Shown: positions 1-8,884, numbered from the stretch's first letter. The stretch: DNA of 64,000 bases from Mycolicibacterium rhodesiae JS60 (GCA_000230935.2 AGIQ01000001.1:434001-498000); one strand, 5' to 3'. Translations and numbers: made by a program. Notes: a model not told the origin generated them from the sequence alone.

Positions 1-2
1 TG

Positions 3-803
3 GTCAACGTCCACTTCGGCGAAACCGAACAGCAGCCCAGTTGGATGCTGAAGGTCCGCGACGACTACTTCAAGGGGCCGGCGTCGATGTTCGCCCCGGT
101 GGACATGGCCGAGCTGCTCGACGAGATGGACGGTCAGGGCGTGCAGAAGGCCGTCCTGATGGACAACATCGTCAAGCCGCACGTCACCGCGCGGAAGTTC
201 GCGCAAGCGCGCCCCGACCGGTTCGCACTGGCGATGGGCGGTATGAACCTGCTCAAACCGATGCCGACGCTGCGCGAGCTGACCGCGATCGTCGCCGACC
301 TGCCCGTCGTGTATGCCGCTGTGGGACCGAGCTTCTGGGGCGACGCGCAATACCCGCCGAGCGACGCCGTGTACTACCCGCTCTACACCAAGTGCGCCGA
401 GCTGGACCTGCCGCTGTGCCTCAACACCGGACTGCCCGGCCCACCGATTCCCGGCGAGGTGCAGAACCCGATCCATCTGGACCGGGTGTGCGTGCGATTC
501 CCCGAACTGCGGTTGTGCATGATCCACGGAGCCGACCCGTGGTGGGATGTCGCGATCCGGTTGATGATCAAGTACGAGAACCTGCGGATGATGACGTCGG
601 CGTGGTCACCGAAGCGGTTGCCGGACAGCCTGCTCCACTACATGCGCACCCGTGGGCCGAACAAGGTGATGTTCGCCTCGGACTGGCCGGTACTCAAGAT
701 GGCGCGCGTCGTGCCGGAAGCCGAGGCACTCGACCTACCGTCTGACGTCCTCGACAACTACCTCTACAACAACGCCAACGATTTCTTCTTCAGGGAGCGC
801 TGA
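3..803 (+). CDS. Amidohydrolase family protein, 5' end outside the window
   Basis: The reading frame is open from base 3 to the stop at 801-803, so the true start lies upstream of the window; the ATG at 45 is internal. The C-terminal half carries the amidohydrolase-2 TIM-barrel signatures: a metal-ligand His in MIHGADPWWD and the late metal-binding Asp in MFASDWP. This family includes ACMS-type decarboxylases and related C-C or C-N hydrolases acting on ring-cleavage products and CoA thioesters, so the exact reaction is open. The stop abuts the ATG of the next acyl-CoA dehydrogenase gene (TGAATG), which points to one operon running to about 6.7 kb. A second amidohydrolase lies 2.2 kb downstream. 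Confidence 0.85.
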   Translation, partial: VNVHFGETEQQPSWMLKVRDDYFKGPASMFAPVDMAELLDEMDGQGVQKAVLMDNIVKPHVTARKFAQARPDRFALAMGGMNLLKPMPTLRELTAIVADLPVVYAAVGPSFWGDAQYPPSDAVYYPLYTKCAELDLPLCLNTGLPGPPIPGEVQNPIHLDRVCVRFPELRLCMIHGADPWWDVAIRLMIKYENLRMMTSAWSPKRLPDSLLHYMRTRGPNKVMFASDWPVLKMARVVPEAEALDLPSDVLDNYLYNNANDFFFRER

Positions 804-1841
804 ATGGACCGCTACGAACTGCGCCGGCTCGACTACAGCCTCACCGAGGACCACAAGGATCTGCAGAACGCCTATCGGCAGTTCTTCAAGACCCATAGCC
901 CGATCGACACGGTGCGGGCCGCCGAGGCGACCGGCTTCGACAAGAGCCTGTGGGAACGCCTGTGCGCCATGGGCGCAACCACGATGGGAATCCCGGAATC
1001 CGCGGGCGGCGACGGTGCCACGCTGGTGGACCTGACCCTGGTCGCCGAGGAGCTGGGCCGCTCGCTTGCGCCGGTGCCGTGGATCGACCACGTGTCCGCC
1101 GCCCGACTGCTCGCCGAGCTGGGGGCGCTGACCGAGGAGATCATGAGCGGCAGCCAGATCGTCGGGCTGGACGCATCCCTGGACAGCGTGTCCGGCGTGC
1201 GGTTGATCCCGACAGGGTCGATCGCCGACCACATCATCGTCCGGGACGGTGACGACGTGGTGCTTCTATCGTTCAGTACCCGGCCGGCCAAGGTGGACAA
1301 CATCGGCAGGCTCCCGATGGCCTGGGTCGATCCCGCGGCCGCGGACAGCCGCACGGTGCTGGGCAGCGGAGCAGATGCGCTCGCCAAATATGGCCGTGCA
1401 CTGGATGAGTGGCGGCTGTTGACGGCATCGGCGTTGGTCGGCCTGGTCGAGGAGACCATGACGATCGCTGCCGAATTCGCCAAGTCCCGCTACACGCTCG
1501 GTGTCCCCATCTCCACGCTGCAGGCGATCTCACACCCGTTGGCCAACATGGTGATCACCGTCGAGGGCGGCCGCAATCTCTCCCGGCGGGCCGCATGGTT
1601 CCTCGACAACGAGCCCGATGCGCGTCCCGAGCTGGCCCCGTCGGCATTTGTGTTCATGGCGGACGAAGCGTCCAAAGCGGCGACGATGGCCGTGCACATC
1701 CAGGGCGGTCTCGGGGTGTCGTCGGAGGCCGCCGCGACTGCCTACCTGGTGCGCGCACGCGGTTGGCCGCTTGCCGCAGGCGATCCCGGTGCCAGCGCCA
1801 AGAAGATCGCCCACATCCTCGCTGACCGCGAAACCGCTTAG
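804..1841 (+). CDS. Acyl-CoA dehydrogenase, probable non-catalytic subunit of a heteromer
   Basis: At 345 residues it is shorter than typical acyl-CoA dehydrogenases (about 380-400). It has the C-terminal QGGLGVSSEAAA segment, the QxxGG-type motif that contacts FAD across subunits, but lacks the IYxGTxE segment that supplies the catalytic Glu. The next gene shows the opposite pattern. Such complementary pairs are known from the alpha2-beta2 FadE enzymes of mycobacterial steroid side-chain degradation, so I infer a heteromeric FAD-dependent acyl-CoA desaturase with the product of 1854-3053. The start ATG directly follows the stop of the amidohydrolase gene; 12 bases separate it from the next gene. 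Substrate unknown. Confidence 0.88.
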   Translation: MDRYELRRLDYSLTEDHKDLQNAYRQFFKTHSPIDTVRAAEATGFDKSLWERLCAMGATTMGIPESAGGDGATLVDLTLVAEELGRSLAPVPWIDHVSAARLLAELGALTEEIMSGSQIVGLDASLDSVSGVRLIPTGSIADHIIVRDGDDVVLLSFSTRPAKVDNIGRLPMAWVDPAAADSRTVLGSGADALAKYGRALDEWRLLTASALVGLVEETMTIAAEFAKSRYTLGVPISTLQAISHPLANMVITVEGGRNLSRRAAWFLDNEPDARPELAPSAFVFMADEASKAATMAVHIQGGLGVSSEAAATAYLVRARGWPLAAGDPGASAKKIAHILADRETA

Positions 1842-1853
1842 GAAACAAGCGCA

Positions 1854-3053
1854 ATGGATTTCTCAAGCGTCGATCTGTCCCCCGAGGACCGGGATTTCCT
1901 CACCGAGGTCCGCGACTTCCTGACGACTCACATCACCGACGAGGTGATCCGGCACGACCGGGAGACCGGCGACAACTTCCACGAGGGCGTCCATCTGGCG
2001 CTGGGTGCCGCGGGATACCTCGAAGCCGAGTGGAAAACCGAAGCCCAGGGTGGCTTCCCGCGGGTGCGACGGCGGATCTGGGAACTGGAGAAGCGGCGAT
2101 TCCACGTTCCGTGGGTCACCTGGGGCACCACCTCGATGGTGGCGCACTCGGTCGACAGCTTCGGCTCCGAGGAACTCAAGGCCGAGGTGCTGCCGAAGGT
2201 GTTCAGCGGGCATGTGCGGCTGTGCCTGGGCTATACCGAGCCCGAAGGCGGCTCGGATGTGGCGACGTGCAAGACCCGCGCCGTCCGTGAGGCGGATGGG
2301 TCGAGCTGGATCATTAATGGCTCCAAGATGTTCACCACCGGCGCGCACAACTGTCAGTACGTCTTCCTGATCACGAACACCGATCCGGATGCGCCGAAAC
2401 ACAAGAGCCTCACCATGTTTCTCGTTCCGCTGGACCTACCGGGCATCGAGATCCAGGGCCTGCGCACCATCGACGGGGACCGCACCAACATCGTCTACTA
2501 CAGCGATGTCCGCGTCGACGACAGGTACCGGCTCGGTGAGGTCAACGGCGGCTGGACAGTGCTGCGGGAACCGCTCAATGTCGAGCACGGTGCGGTGGCC
2601 GCCGCCGCCGACGGGCTGGCCGACGTCTCGATCATGATGCACCAGGCCAACTTCATGGCCAACGCCGTCGACAAAGTGGCCGCCAACGTCGGCCGGACCG
2701 ACACACGCGGCCGGCGCGCGGTCGACGACGGAGCGGTGGCCTACCGGCTGGGCCGCTGCGCCGCCCGGATGGAAGCCGCGCTGAGCTCGCAGAGCCTCTA
2801 CGGCCGGGTGGCGATCGCGCAGACCATGCGCGACATTGCACCGGATCTGATGGACGTTCTAGGGGCTGCGGCGACGCTTCCCGTGGAGACCGACGGTGCG
2901 GCCGACGACGGCGCGTCGGAATACGTGTACCGCTTCGCGCCGCTGTCGGGAATCTACGGCGGAACGCTCGAGGTGTTCCGCAACATGATCTCCCAATACG
3001 TTCTGGGACTGGGCAAGCCCGCCTACGCAGCGGCGCTGAAGAAGGTGTCATGA
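1854..3053 (+). CDS. Acyl-CoA dehydrogenase, probable catalytic subunit
   Basis: This 399-residue FAD-dependent acyl-CoA dehydrogenase contains GYTEPEGGSDVATCKT (substrate/FAD loop), WIINGSKMFTTGAHN and, near the C-terminus, IYGGTLEVFRNMI with the expected catalytic Glu. It lacks the QxxGGxG adenine-contact motif that is present in the preceding 345-residue protein, supporting a two-gene heteromeric enzyme. It is a clear paralog of the gene at 4303-5505; the N-terminal segments DNFHEGVH and DNFDEGVH and long stretches beyond match closely. The stop overlaps the next ATG by 4 bases (ATGA), indicating translational coupling. Confidence 0.92.
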   Translation: MDFSSVDLSPEDRDFLTEVRDFLTTHITDEVIRHDRETGDNFHEGVHLALGAAGYLEAEWKTEAQGGFPRVRRRIWELEKRRFHVPWVTWGTTSMVAHSVDSFGSEELKAEVLPKVFSGHVRLCLGYTEPEGGSDVATCKTRAVREADGSSWIINGSKMFTTGAHNCQYVFLITNTDPDAPKHKSLTMFLVPLDLPGIEIQGLRTIDGDRTNIVYYSDVRVDDRYRLGEVNGGWTVLREPLNVEHGAVAAAADGLADVSIMMHQANFMANAVDKVAANVGRTDTRGRRAVDDGAVAYRLGRCAARMEAALSSQSLYGRVAIAQTMRDIAPDLMDVLGAAATLPVETDGAADDGASEYVYRFAPLSGIYGGTLEVFRNMISQYVLGLGKPAYAAALKKVS

Positions 3054-4294
3054 CCGACACACAGCTGCGCGATGTGCCGATCTTCGATGCCGATCAGCAC
3101 ATGTACGAGACGCCCGAGGCGCTGACCCGCTACCTGCCCGAACGTTATCGCTATGCAGTGCAATACGCCCAGATGGGCCGGCAGACCCGGCCCGTGATCA
3201 ACAACCGGGTCAGCGATTTCATCCCGAACCCGACATTCGAGCGGGTCGCCGCCCCTGGTGCACACGAGAAGTTCTTCGCCGGCGAGAACACCGAGGGACT
3301 GACGCTCCGCGAAATGCAGGGCCCCGCAATCGAAGCCCCGGCTGCCACGAAGAACCCGGTGGATCGGATCGCCGAGCTGGACCGCCAGGGCGTGGTCGAG
3401 GCGCTCAACTATCCGACGCTGGCCAGCCTCGTCGAACATTCGTCGGCCGACGATCCCGAGCTGACGCTGGCCATCATCCACGCCCTCAACCAGTGGATGG
3501 CCGAGCACTGGTCCTACGTGTACGCCGACCGGGTGTTCTCCACCCCGATCATCAATCTCTCCGAAGTTGCTGGGGCGCAAGCCGAACTCGACTACATCCT
3601 GTCCCGAGGGGCCAAGGTCGCACTGATCAAGCCCGGGCCGGTCCGCGGTGTGCACGGTTGGCGATCACCGGCTCTGGGAGAGTTCGACCCGTTCTGGCGC
3701 GACGTCGAAGCCGCGGGTCTGCCGATCGTGCTGCACGCCAGCTACCCGCCGCTCGATGAGTACGTCGGCAAATGGGAGCCGCCGCACACCCAGAACTTCA
3801 TGGCGATGAGCGCGTTCCGGTGGATGGTGCTCGGCCACCGCGAGATCGCCGACATGATCACCAGTCTGATCTGCCACGGCACGTTGACCCGGTTCCCGAA
3901 GCTGCGGATCGCCAGCGTCGAGAACGGCAGTTCCTGGATCTTCCCGCTGTTCAACGATTTCGAAGACCTGTACAAGAAGATGCCGCAGAACTTCCCCGAG
4001 CATCCGCACGACGTGTTCCGCCGCAACATCTGGGTCAGCCCGTTCTGGGAAGGCAGCGTCTCGGACGTCGTGAACACCGTCGGCTGGGATCGGGTGTTGT
4101 TCGGGTCGGACTATCCGCACCCCGAAGGCCTGGCCGAACCGCGCAGCTTCTGGAAGTACGCCGAGGGCATGGATGAACGCCGAACTTATGACTTCATGGG
4201 CGACAACGCCCGCCGGTTCATGGGTTTGCCCTTGGCCAACCCGGACCCGGCCGCCGCCGAGCCGCCGGTGCTGGCTGTCCCGTCCCAAGCCTAG
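3050..4294 (+). CDS. Amidohydrolase family protein
   Basis: This 414-residue metal-dependent hydrolase of the amidohydrolase-2 family starts with the DADQHMYE segment (the early metal-binding strand) and has the late metal-ligand Asp in VLFGSDYPHPEG. A conserved SVENGSSWIFPLFNDF segment sits between them. Relatives act as decarboxylases or hydrolases on small carbonyl substrates and CoA-linked ring-fission products; which applies here cannot be told. Its ATG overlaps the stop of the upstream acyl-CoA dehydrogenase. It is much longer than the partial amidohydrolase at the window start and is not a recent copy of it. Confidence 0.9.
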   Translation: MTDTQLRDVPIFDADQHMYETPEALTRYLPERYRYAVQYAQMGRQTRPVINNRVSDFIPNPTFERVAAPGAHEKFFAGENTEGLTLREMQGPAIEAPAATKNPVDRIAELDRQGVVEALNYPTLASLVEHSSADDPELTLAIIHALNQWMAEHWSYVYADRVFSTPIINLSEVAGAQAELDYILSRGAKVALIKPGPVRGVHGWRSPALGEFDPFWRDVEAAGLPIVLHASYPPLDEYVGKWEPPHTQNFMAMSAFRWMVLGHREIADMITSLICHGTLTRFPKLRIASVENGSSWIFPLFNDFEDLYKKMPQNFPEHPHDVFRRNIWVSPFWEGSVSDVVNTVGWDRVLFGSDYPHPEGLAEPRSFWKYAEGMDERRTYDFMGDNARRFMGLPLANPDPAAAEPPVLAVPSQA

Positions 4295-4302
4295 GAGCTG
4301 CC

Positions 4303-5505
4303 GTGGATTTCACCGAAGTCGAGCTCAGTGCCGATGACGCGGCCTTCCAACGCGAGTTGCGTGCCTTTCTCTCTGATCTGGTGACCGAGGAGGTCCGGCT
4401 GCGCGATCGGCAGACGGGGGACAACTTCGACGAGGGCGTGCATGTGGCCCTCGGTGCCCGCGGCTATCTGGAAGCGGAGTTCAAGACGGGGACCGACGGC
4501 GGCTTCAGTCGTATCCGGCGCCGGATCTGGGACCTCGAGCGTCGACGCGCTCAGGTGCCGTGGGTGACCTGGGGCACCACCGTGATGGTGGCCCGGGCGG
4601 TCGCCGCGTTCGGGAGGTCCGAACTGGTCGCCGAGGTGATGCCCAGGGTCTTCGACGGCACTGCGCGAATGTGCCTGGGCTACACCGAACCCGAGGGTGG
4701 GTCGGATGTGGCCACCTGCAAGACCCGCGCCGCGCGGGACGGCGACCAGTGGGTCATCAACGGATCGAAGATGTTCACCACCGGCGCGCACAACTGCCAG
4801 TACGTCTTCCTGCTGACCAACTCGGATCCGGGCGCGCCGAAACACAAGAGCCTCAGCATGTTTCTGGTGCCGCTGGACACCCCGGGCATCGAGATCCAGG
4901 GCATCCGCACCGTCGACGGAGACCGCACGAACATCGTGTACTACAACGATGTCCGGGTGGACGAGAAGTATCTGCTCGGCGAAGCCAATAACGGCTGGAC
5001 CGTGCTGCGCGGGCCGCTGGACGCCGAGCACGGTGCGGCACCGACGGCAGCCGATGGGCTCTCCGACGTGTCGATCATGGCCCATCAGGCCGGTGTGATG
5101 GCCGCCGCCGTCGACGCGGTCGCCGCCCACGTCGGGCAGACCGATGCCGCGGGTAGACGAATGGTCGACGACGGCGCCGTCGCCTACCGCCTCGGACGCA
5201 GTGCCGCGCGCCTGGAGGCATCTCTTTCCACGCCAAGCATTTTCGGCCGGGTGGCCCAGGCCCAGACGATGCGCGACATCGCCCCGGACTTGATGGATCT
5301 GGCCGGGGCGGCCTCGGTGTTGCCGGTGGACACCGACGGGGCGGCTGACAATGGTGCCTCCGAGTACGCCTTCCGGTTCGCCCCGCTGTTCGGGATCTAC
5401 GGCGGCACGCTCGAGGTGTTCCGCAACATGATCGCCCAGCATGTCCTCGGGCTGGGCAAGCCGAACTACTCCCCGCCGGCGACGAAGGCACCGGCTGCCA
5501 CATGA
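4303..5505 (+). CDS. Acyl-CoA dehydrogenase, paralog of the 1854-3053 gene
   Basis: This 400-residue protein is a close paralog of the dehydrogenase two genes upstream: the FAD-loop GYTEPEGGSDVATCKT, the NGSKMFTTGAHNCQYVF segment and the C-terminal IYGGTLEVFRNMIAQ are nearly identical. It keeps the catalytic-Glu segment but, like its paralog, lacks QxxGGxG, so it may also need the 345-residue partner from 804-1841. The start is GTG at 4303, preceded by GGAG at 4294-4297. The final codons overlap the ATG of the P450 frame (ATGA). The repeated subunit suggests two related acyl-CoA substrates handled by one operon. Confidence 0.92.
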   Translation: MDFTEVELSADDAAFQRELRAFLSDLVTEEVRLRDRQTGDNFDEGVHVALGARGYLEAEFKTGTDGGFSRIRRRIWDLERRRAQVPWVTWGTTVMVARAVAAFGRSELVAEVMPRVFDGTARMCLGYTEPEGGSDVATCKTRAARDGDQWVINGSKMFTTGAHNCQYVFLLTNSDPGAPKHKSLSMFLVPLDTPGIEIQGIRTVDGDRTNIVYYNDVRVDEKYLLGEANNGWTVLRGPLDAEHGAAPTAADGLSDVSIMAHQAGVMAAAVDAVAAHVGQTDAAGRRMVDDGAVAYRLGRSAARLEASLSTPSIFGRVAQAQTMRDIAPDLMDLAGAASVLPVDTDGAADNGASEYAFRFAPLFGIYGGTLEVFRNMIAQHVLGLGKPNYSPPATKAPAAT

Positions 5506-6697
5506 CCGTGGTCTTCGATCCGTTCTCGGAAGACTTCTTCGTCAGCCCCTACGCGACCTATCGCCGCATGCGCGAGGAAGCCCCCGTCTACTACAGCCGG
5601 GAATACGACTTCTACGCGCTGACCCGGCACGAGGATGTCGCCGCGGCGTTCAAGGACTACGAGACCTACTCATCGGCGTACGGCGTGGATCTCGGTCAGG
5701 TGCGCAAAGGGGAGGTGACCAAACACGGCTCGATCATCGCCATGGACCCGCCCGCGCACCGGCGGATGCGCAGCCTGCTCAACAAGGTGTTCACTCCTCG
5801 GGCGATCGAAGCGCAGCGGGTGCTGGTCACCGAATCGGTCGACAAGCATCTCGCTGCCGTCGACCGGTCCGGGTTCGACTTCGTGCAGGACTTCTCGGCG
5901 CTGTTCCCGGTCGACGTCATGACCAGCATGCAGGGCGTACCCGAAGACGATCGCCAGCAGATCCGGCTGTGGATCGATGAACTACTGCACCGCGAGAACG
6001 GCGACGTCGAAATGACCGAGTCCGGGCAGAAGGCCGCCGTCGACATGGCCATCTACTACTTCCGGCTGATCAAGAAGCGGCGCGATGACCTCGGCGACGA
6101 TCTGCTCAGCAAGCTGATCTGTGCCGAGATCGAACGCGAAGACGACCGGATGGAGCCGCTGGACAACGTCGAGATCACGGAATTCGCACACTATTGGGTG
6201 GAGCCGGCGCGGAGACCGTGACCAAGCTCATCGGCAATGCGGCCGTGGTGTTCGCCCAGAATCCCGACCAGTGGGAGCTCTTGCAACGCGACCGCAGCAA
6301 GGTGCCGCTGGCGGTGGAAGAACTGCTGCGCTACGAGGCTCCGGCCCAGTACAACGTGCGCTGCTCACTGCGCGAGGCCACCCTGCACGGCGTCACCATT
6401 CCCGCCGGCAAGCCGGTCTTCCTGGTCGGCGGATCGGCCAACCGCGATCCGCTGGCGTGGGCCGATCCGGACCGATTCGACATCGACCGAGACCGTACCC
6501 AGGCCCAGAACCTAGGGCTGGGCTACGGAATCCACAGCTGCCTGGGCGCGGCCCTCGCGCGCTTGGAAAGCGCCATCGCGCTCGAGAAGATGCTCGACTT
6601 CATGCCCCGCTACGAGGTCGACTTCAGTGGCTGCAAGCGGGTCAACATGCAGAACGTCGCCGGTTGGAGCAACGTGCCGGTCAAGGTGTTGAGCTGA
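5502..6697 (+). pseudogene. Cytochrome P450 interrupted by a one-base frameshift
   Basis: Two frames together give one P450 of about 398 residues. Frame one (from ATG 5502) covers the N-terminal half and runs into a stop at 6219-6221; frame two continues from about 6194 with the I-helix LGGAGAETVTKL, the ExxR-containing region and the haem loop LGYGIHSCLGAALARLE (Cys ligand to haem iron). Restoring a single base near 6190 (GCA CAC CTA TTG GGT) gives the perfect I-helix FAHLLGGAGAETVTKL, so one base is missing there. Either this is a recent pseudogene or the base was lost in sequencing. Everything else in both halves looks functional. It is the last gene of the operon that begins before the window. 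Confidence 0.85.
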
Positions 6698-6750
6698 CCC
6701 GATATCTCTGTGGAATTGTCAAGGTGCACTGCGGTTTTCAGTGTCGTCCG

Positions 6751-7980
6751 CTAGGCGGCATCGTCGAGACGCATGGTGCGCCGGTTGTATGCGGGTAATG
6801 GTGTTCGCTCTGGGTCGACCGTTGTGGGCGGGATGAGCCACGGGTGTTTGTCGTAGCCGAGGATGACGTTCCAGCCGTTGTGGTGGACATCTGCGTGACA
6901 GCCCGGGCAGAGTAGGCAGCCGTTGTTCAGGCTGGTTTCGCCCTGGTGGATCCAGTGCTGAATATGGTGACAATGGGTCCTGCTGGCAGGGGCACCGCAC
7001 TTGATACAACACCGATCCCGCAGATACAGCGCTTTGCGCAGATGTGCTGGGAACAGGCGTTTGTCATGCCCCATGTCGAGGGGAACCTGGTGTCCGTCCA
7101 CGATGATCGTGGTGACGCTGGTATCGCAGGACAACCTGCTCAGGCTGGCGAGGCTGATCGGTCCCATGAATTCCAGCTCGGCGGCATCGGGGGTGTTGGC
7201 AGGCACGGTCAACAACAACTGCGTTCGCGGCGGTGAGGCGCCGTCGCCGGCGCGCGAGGCGGTGTCGAGTACCGCTTCCAGGGCGTCGGCGCGGCGTCGC
7301 TCGGCAGGCCGGGGATCGGGTGTGCCGTCGGGCTCGGGCCGTGGTGCCGACCCCTCTTCCAAGGCGGCGGCGAGTTTGACGCCCACTTCGGCGTCCAGAT
7401 CCCCCCGCACCCGCCAGCGCTCCTCGCTCGTTTTGACACAGTGGATTTCGTTGATCGAGCGGTCCTCGGCCGCCGGTAACCCATCCCGCTCCTCGGCGAA
7501 CTGGTTGCCCAGCTTCCTTGCTCGATCAGCGATCTCGGCCGGAGTGGCCCCGGACAGGGCTTGGCCCGACAGGTCGACCTGATGCCGATACCTGGCTTCC
7601 TCATCGACCGGCGCCGCCGACCGCGTCCGAATATGGTTGGCGCCCTTCACCGCTGCATCCACATGTTCACCGGACAACGCCCCATCGGCGGCGTGGGCCA
7701 TGACCACCGGCAACGACTCAGCGGCAGCACCGACACGGAGCATCCGCGCGGCCACCTGTGGTGCACACCCCAACGCCATCAGCACTTCTCGCGGTCGCCT
7801 GCCGCCACGGGCCTCGACATCCAGACGTGCCAGAGCGCCGGCCAGCATTGCAACTCGGTGATCGGCGAGATGGCGCACCGCCAGTGCTGCCCGCAGCTCA
7901 CCGATCACCTCACCATCATCGAGCTCCAGATCGCGCAGTTCCTCGGCGATCCTGATGAGTTCCGCGGTTGCGGCGTGCAT
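6751..7980 (-). CDS. DUF222 / HNH endonuclease domain protein (13E12 family)
   Basis: This 409-residue protein has the N-terminal DUF222 region typical of mycobacterial 13E12-family proteins and a C-terminal HNH nuclease module at about residues 325-375: zinc-type CIKCGAP, then HCHHIQHW, NNGCLLCPGCH and HHNGW. Cellular role is unknown; relatives are multicopy, often DNA-damage inducible and linked to mobile DNA. The start ATG at 7980 lies 13 bases from a perfect mycobacterial LexA box (7994-8009), so SOS induction is expected. A second, broken member of the family is at 34.4 kb. It stands between the P450 operon and an IS remnant, so the locus looks like an insertion hot spot. Confidence 0.9.
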   Translation of the reverse strand: MHAATAELIRIAEELRDLELDDGEVIGELRAALAVRHLADHRVAMLAGALARLDVEARGGRRPREVLMALGCAPQVAARMLRVGAAAESLPVVMAHAADGALSGEHVDAAVKGANHIRTRSAAPVDEEARYRHQVDLSGQALSGATPAEIADRARKLGNQFAEERDGLPAAEDRSINEIHCVKTSEERWRVRGDLDAEVGVKLAAALEEGSAPRPEPDGTPDPRPAERRRADALEAVLDTASRAGDGASPPRTQLLLTVPANTPDAAELEFMGPISLASLSRLSCDTSVTTIIVDGHQVPLDMGHDKRLFPAHLRKALYLRDRCCIKCGAPASRTHCHHIQHWIHQGETSLNNGCLLCPGCHADVHHNGWNVILGYDKHPWLIPPTTVDPERTPLPAYNRRTMRLDDAA

Positions 7981-7993
7981 GTCTCCATTTTAT

Positions 7994-8009
7994 TCGAACA
8001 TACGTTCGA
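7994..8009 (-). promoter_or_regulatory. LexA (SOS) box
   Basis: The sequence TCGAACATACGTTCGA is an exact match to the mycobacterial LexA operator TCGAAC-N4-GTTCGA, with perfect 6-base arms and a 4-base spacer. It lies 13 bases upstream of the ATG of the DUF222/HNH gene on the minus strand, close enough for LexA to block the promoter or transcription start. M. tuberculosis 13E12 genes have been reported in the LexA regulon, which fits. Confidence 0.85.
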
Positions 8010-8023
8010 TATCAAGCGCGGTG

Positions 8024-8044
8024 TCGAGTGGGAGTTGTGTGATG
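8024..8044 (+). repeat. 21-bp direct repeat, left copy flanking the IS remnant
   Basis: The 21 bases beginning TCGAGTGGGAGTTG are repeated exactly at 8743-8763. This copy ends 2 bases before the left terminal inverted repeat of the IS481-like remnant. The length is more than the few bases usual for an IS481 target duplication, so it may be an older repeat or the scar of a recombination. Confidence 0.8.
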
Positions 8045-8742
8045 CATCAGGACATCGGTGACAGCTTGGTGTATCAGGACTGCGGTGACGGTTGTGCGGT
8101 CCTTGCGGTCTCGCTGGCGGCGACGTGAGAGGCGACCGCGTAGCGGGAGTGGTCGTCGATGAGTTGGAAGATCACGCACTTACGTCCACCTGTAAGCACA
8201 TACTCAGTGGCGTCAAGCTGCCAGCACGCATTCCGGGGCCGGGTAGACGAACCGTCGCCACGCCGAGCGGGGCTTCTTCTTCGGCTCCAGGCGAGCCACA
8301 CCGGCCTCGCGGAAGATGCGGGCCAGCGACGCCGTCGAGGGCACTTGTTCCAGGCCCATCGCGCGCATCTTGTCGTGCACACTGATCGGCCCGTGATCCG
8401 AGCCGGAGGCTTCCAGGGCGGCCCGTACGGCCACGGCCTGCTCCTTGAGCTCGTCGCTCAACGTCGACGGGCTCGACTTCGGTCGTCGAGTTCTGGGTTC
8501 GGGCACCGCGGCCGGCCCTCAACCTTGGTGCGCTTGGGTAACTCGTAGAACGACTTCCGCGAGATGCCGTGCTCAGCGCAGAACATCGAGACCGCCCCGC
8601 GCGGTGCGTGATCAGGCCACTGCGAGATCGCAAGCTGGACGACAGGATCAATGGGTTCATTAACAGCCACCGCCCAAGCCTCGGGCCGAAAGTGTCACCA
8701 CCAAGACCAACGAAACTGTCACCGATGTCCTGAGAGATGACA
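8045..8742 (-). mobile_element. IS481-like insertion sequence remnant
   Basis: The segment between two 21-bp direct repeats holds a decayed transposase and two perfect 18-base terminal inverted repeats, TCAGGACATCGGTGACAG at 8047-8064 and its reverse complement at 8716-8733. At under 700 bases it is about half the size of a complete element because the transposase's C-terminal half is missing. A degenerate second copy of the terminal repeat lies at 8074-8091 and supplies the stop codon of the truncated transposase frame. It could still be mobilised in trans if a related active element is present. Confidence 0.75.
8074..8670 (-). pseudogene. IS481-family transposase, frameshifted and truncated
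   Basis: Three minus-strand frames join into one transposase. 8670 down to about 8500 gives the helix-turn-helix part (EHGISRKSFYEL); 8506 to about 8230 gives the linker (DELKEQAVAVRAALEAS and VPSTASLARIFREAGV); 8250 to 8074 gives the start of the rve catalytic core, CWQLDATEYVL (first Asp) and IDDHSRYAVASHVA (second Asp). The third acidic residue and the rest of the core are absent. Two frameshifts and the missing end make it non-functional. Homology to IS481/IS3-type transposases is by motif. Confidence 0.8.
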
Positions 8743-8763
8743 TCGAGTGGGAGTTGTGTGATG
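8743..8763 (+). repeat. 21-bp direct repeat, right copy flanking the IS remnant
   Basis: Exact copy of 8024-8044. It starts 9 bases beyond the right terminal inverted repeat (8716-8733), unlike the left copy, which nearly touches its inverted repeat. The asymmetry suggests the outer ends of the element were rearranged. Confidence 0.8.
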
Positions 8764-8884
8764 TCTGATGACGTCACGGTCAGTGGCGACTAGGGCCTGC
8801 TCGCAGGTGAGTCCGTCGACTCTGAAGTGATCGCCGACCGAACCGTGCAGAGCTGAGTGAAGGGTTGAAGTGAGGACCCTTCGT

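Noticed and set aside
8045..8742. Functional insertion sequence
   Set aside because: Transposase has two frameshifts and lacks the last catalytic acid and C-terminal half.
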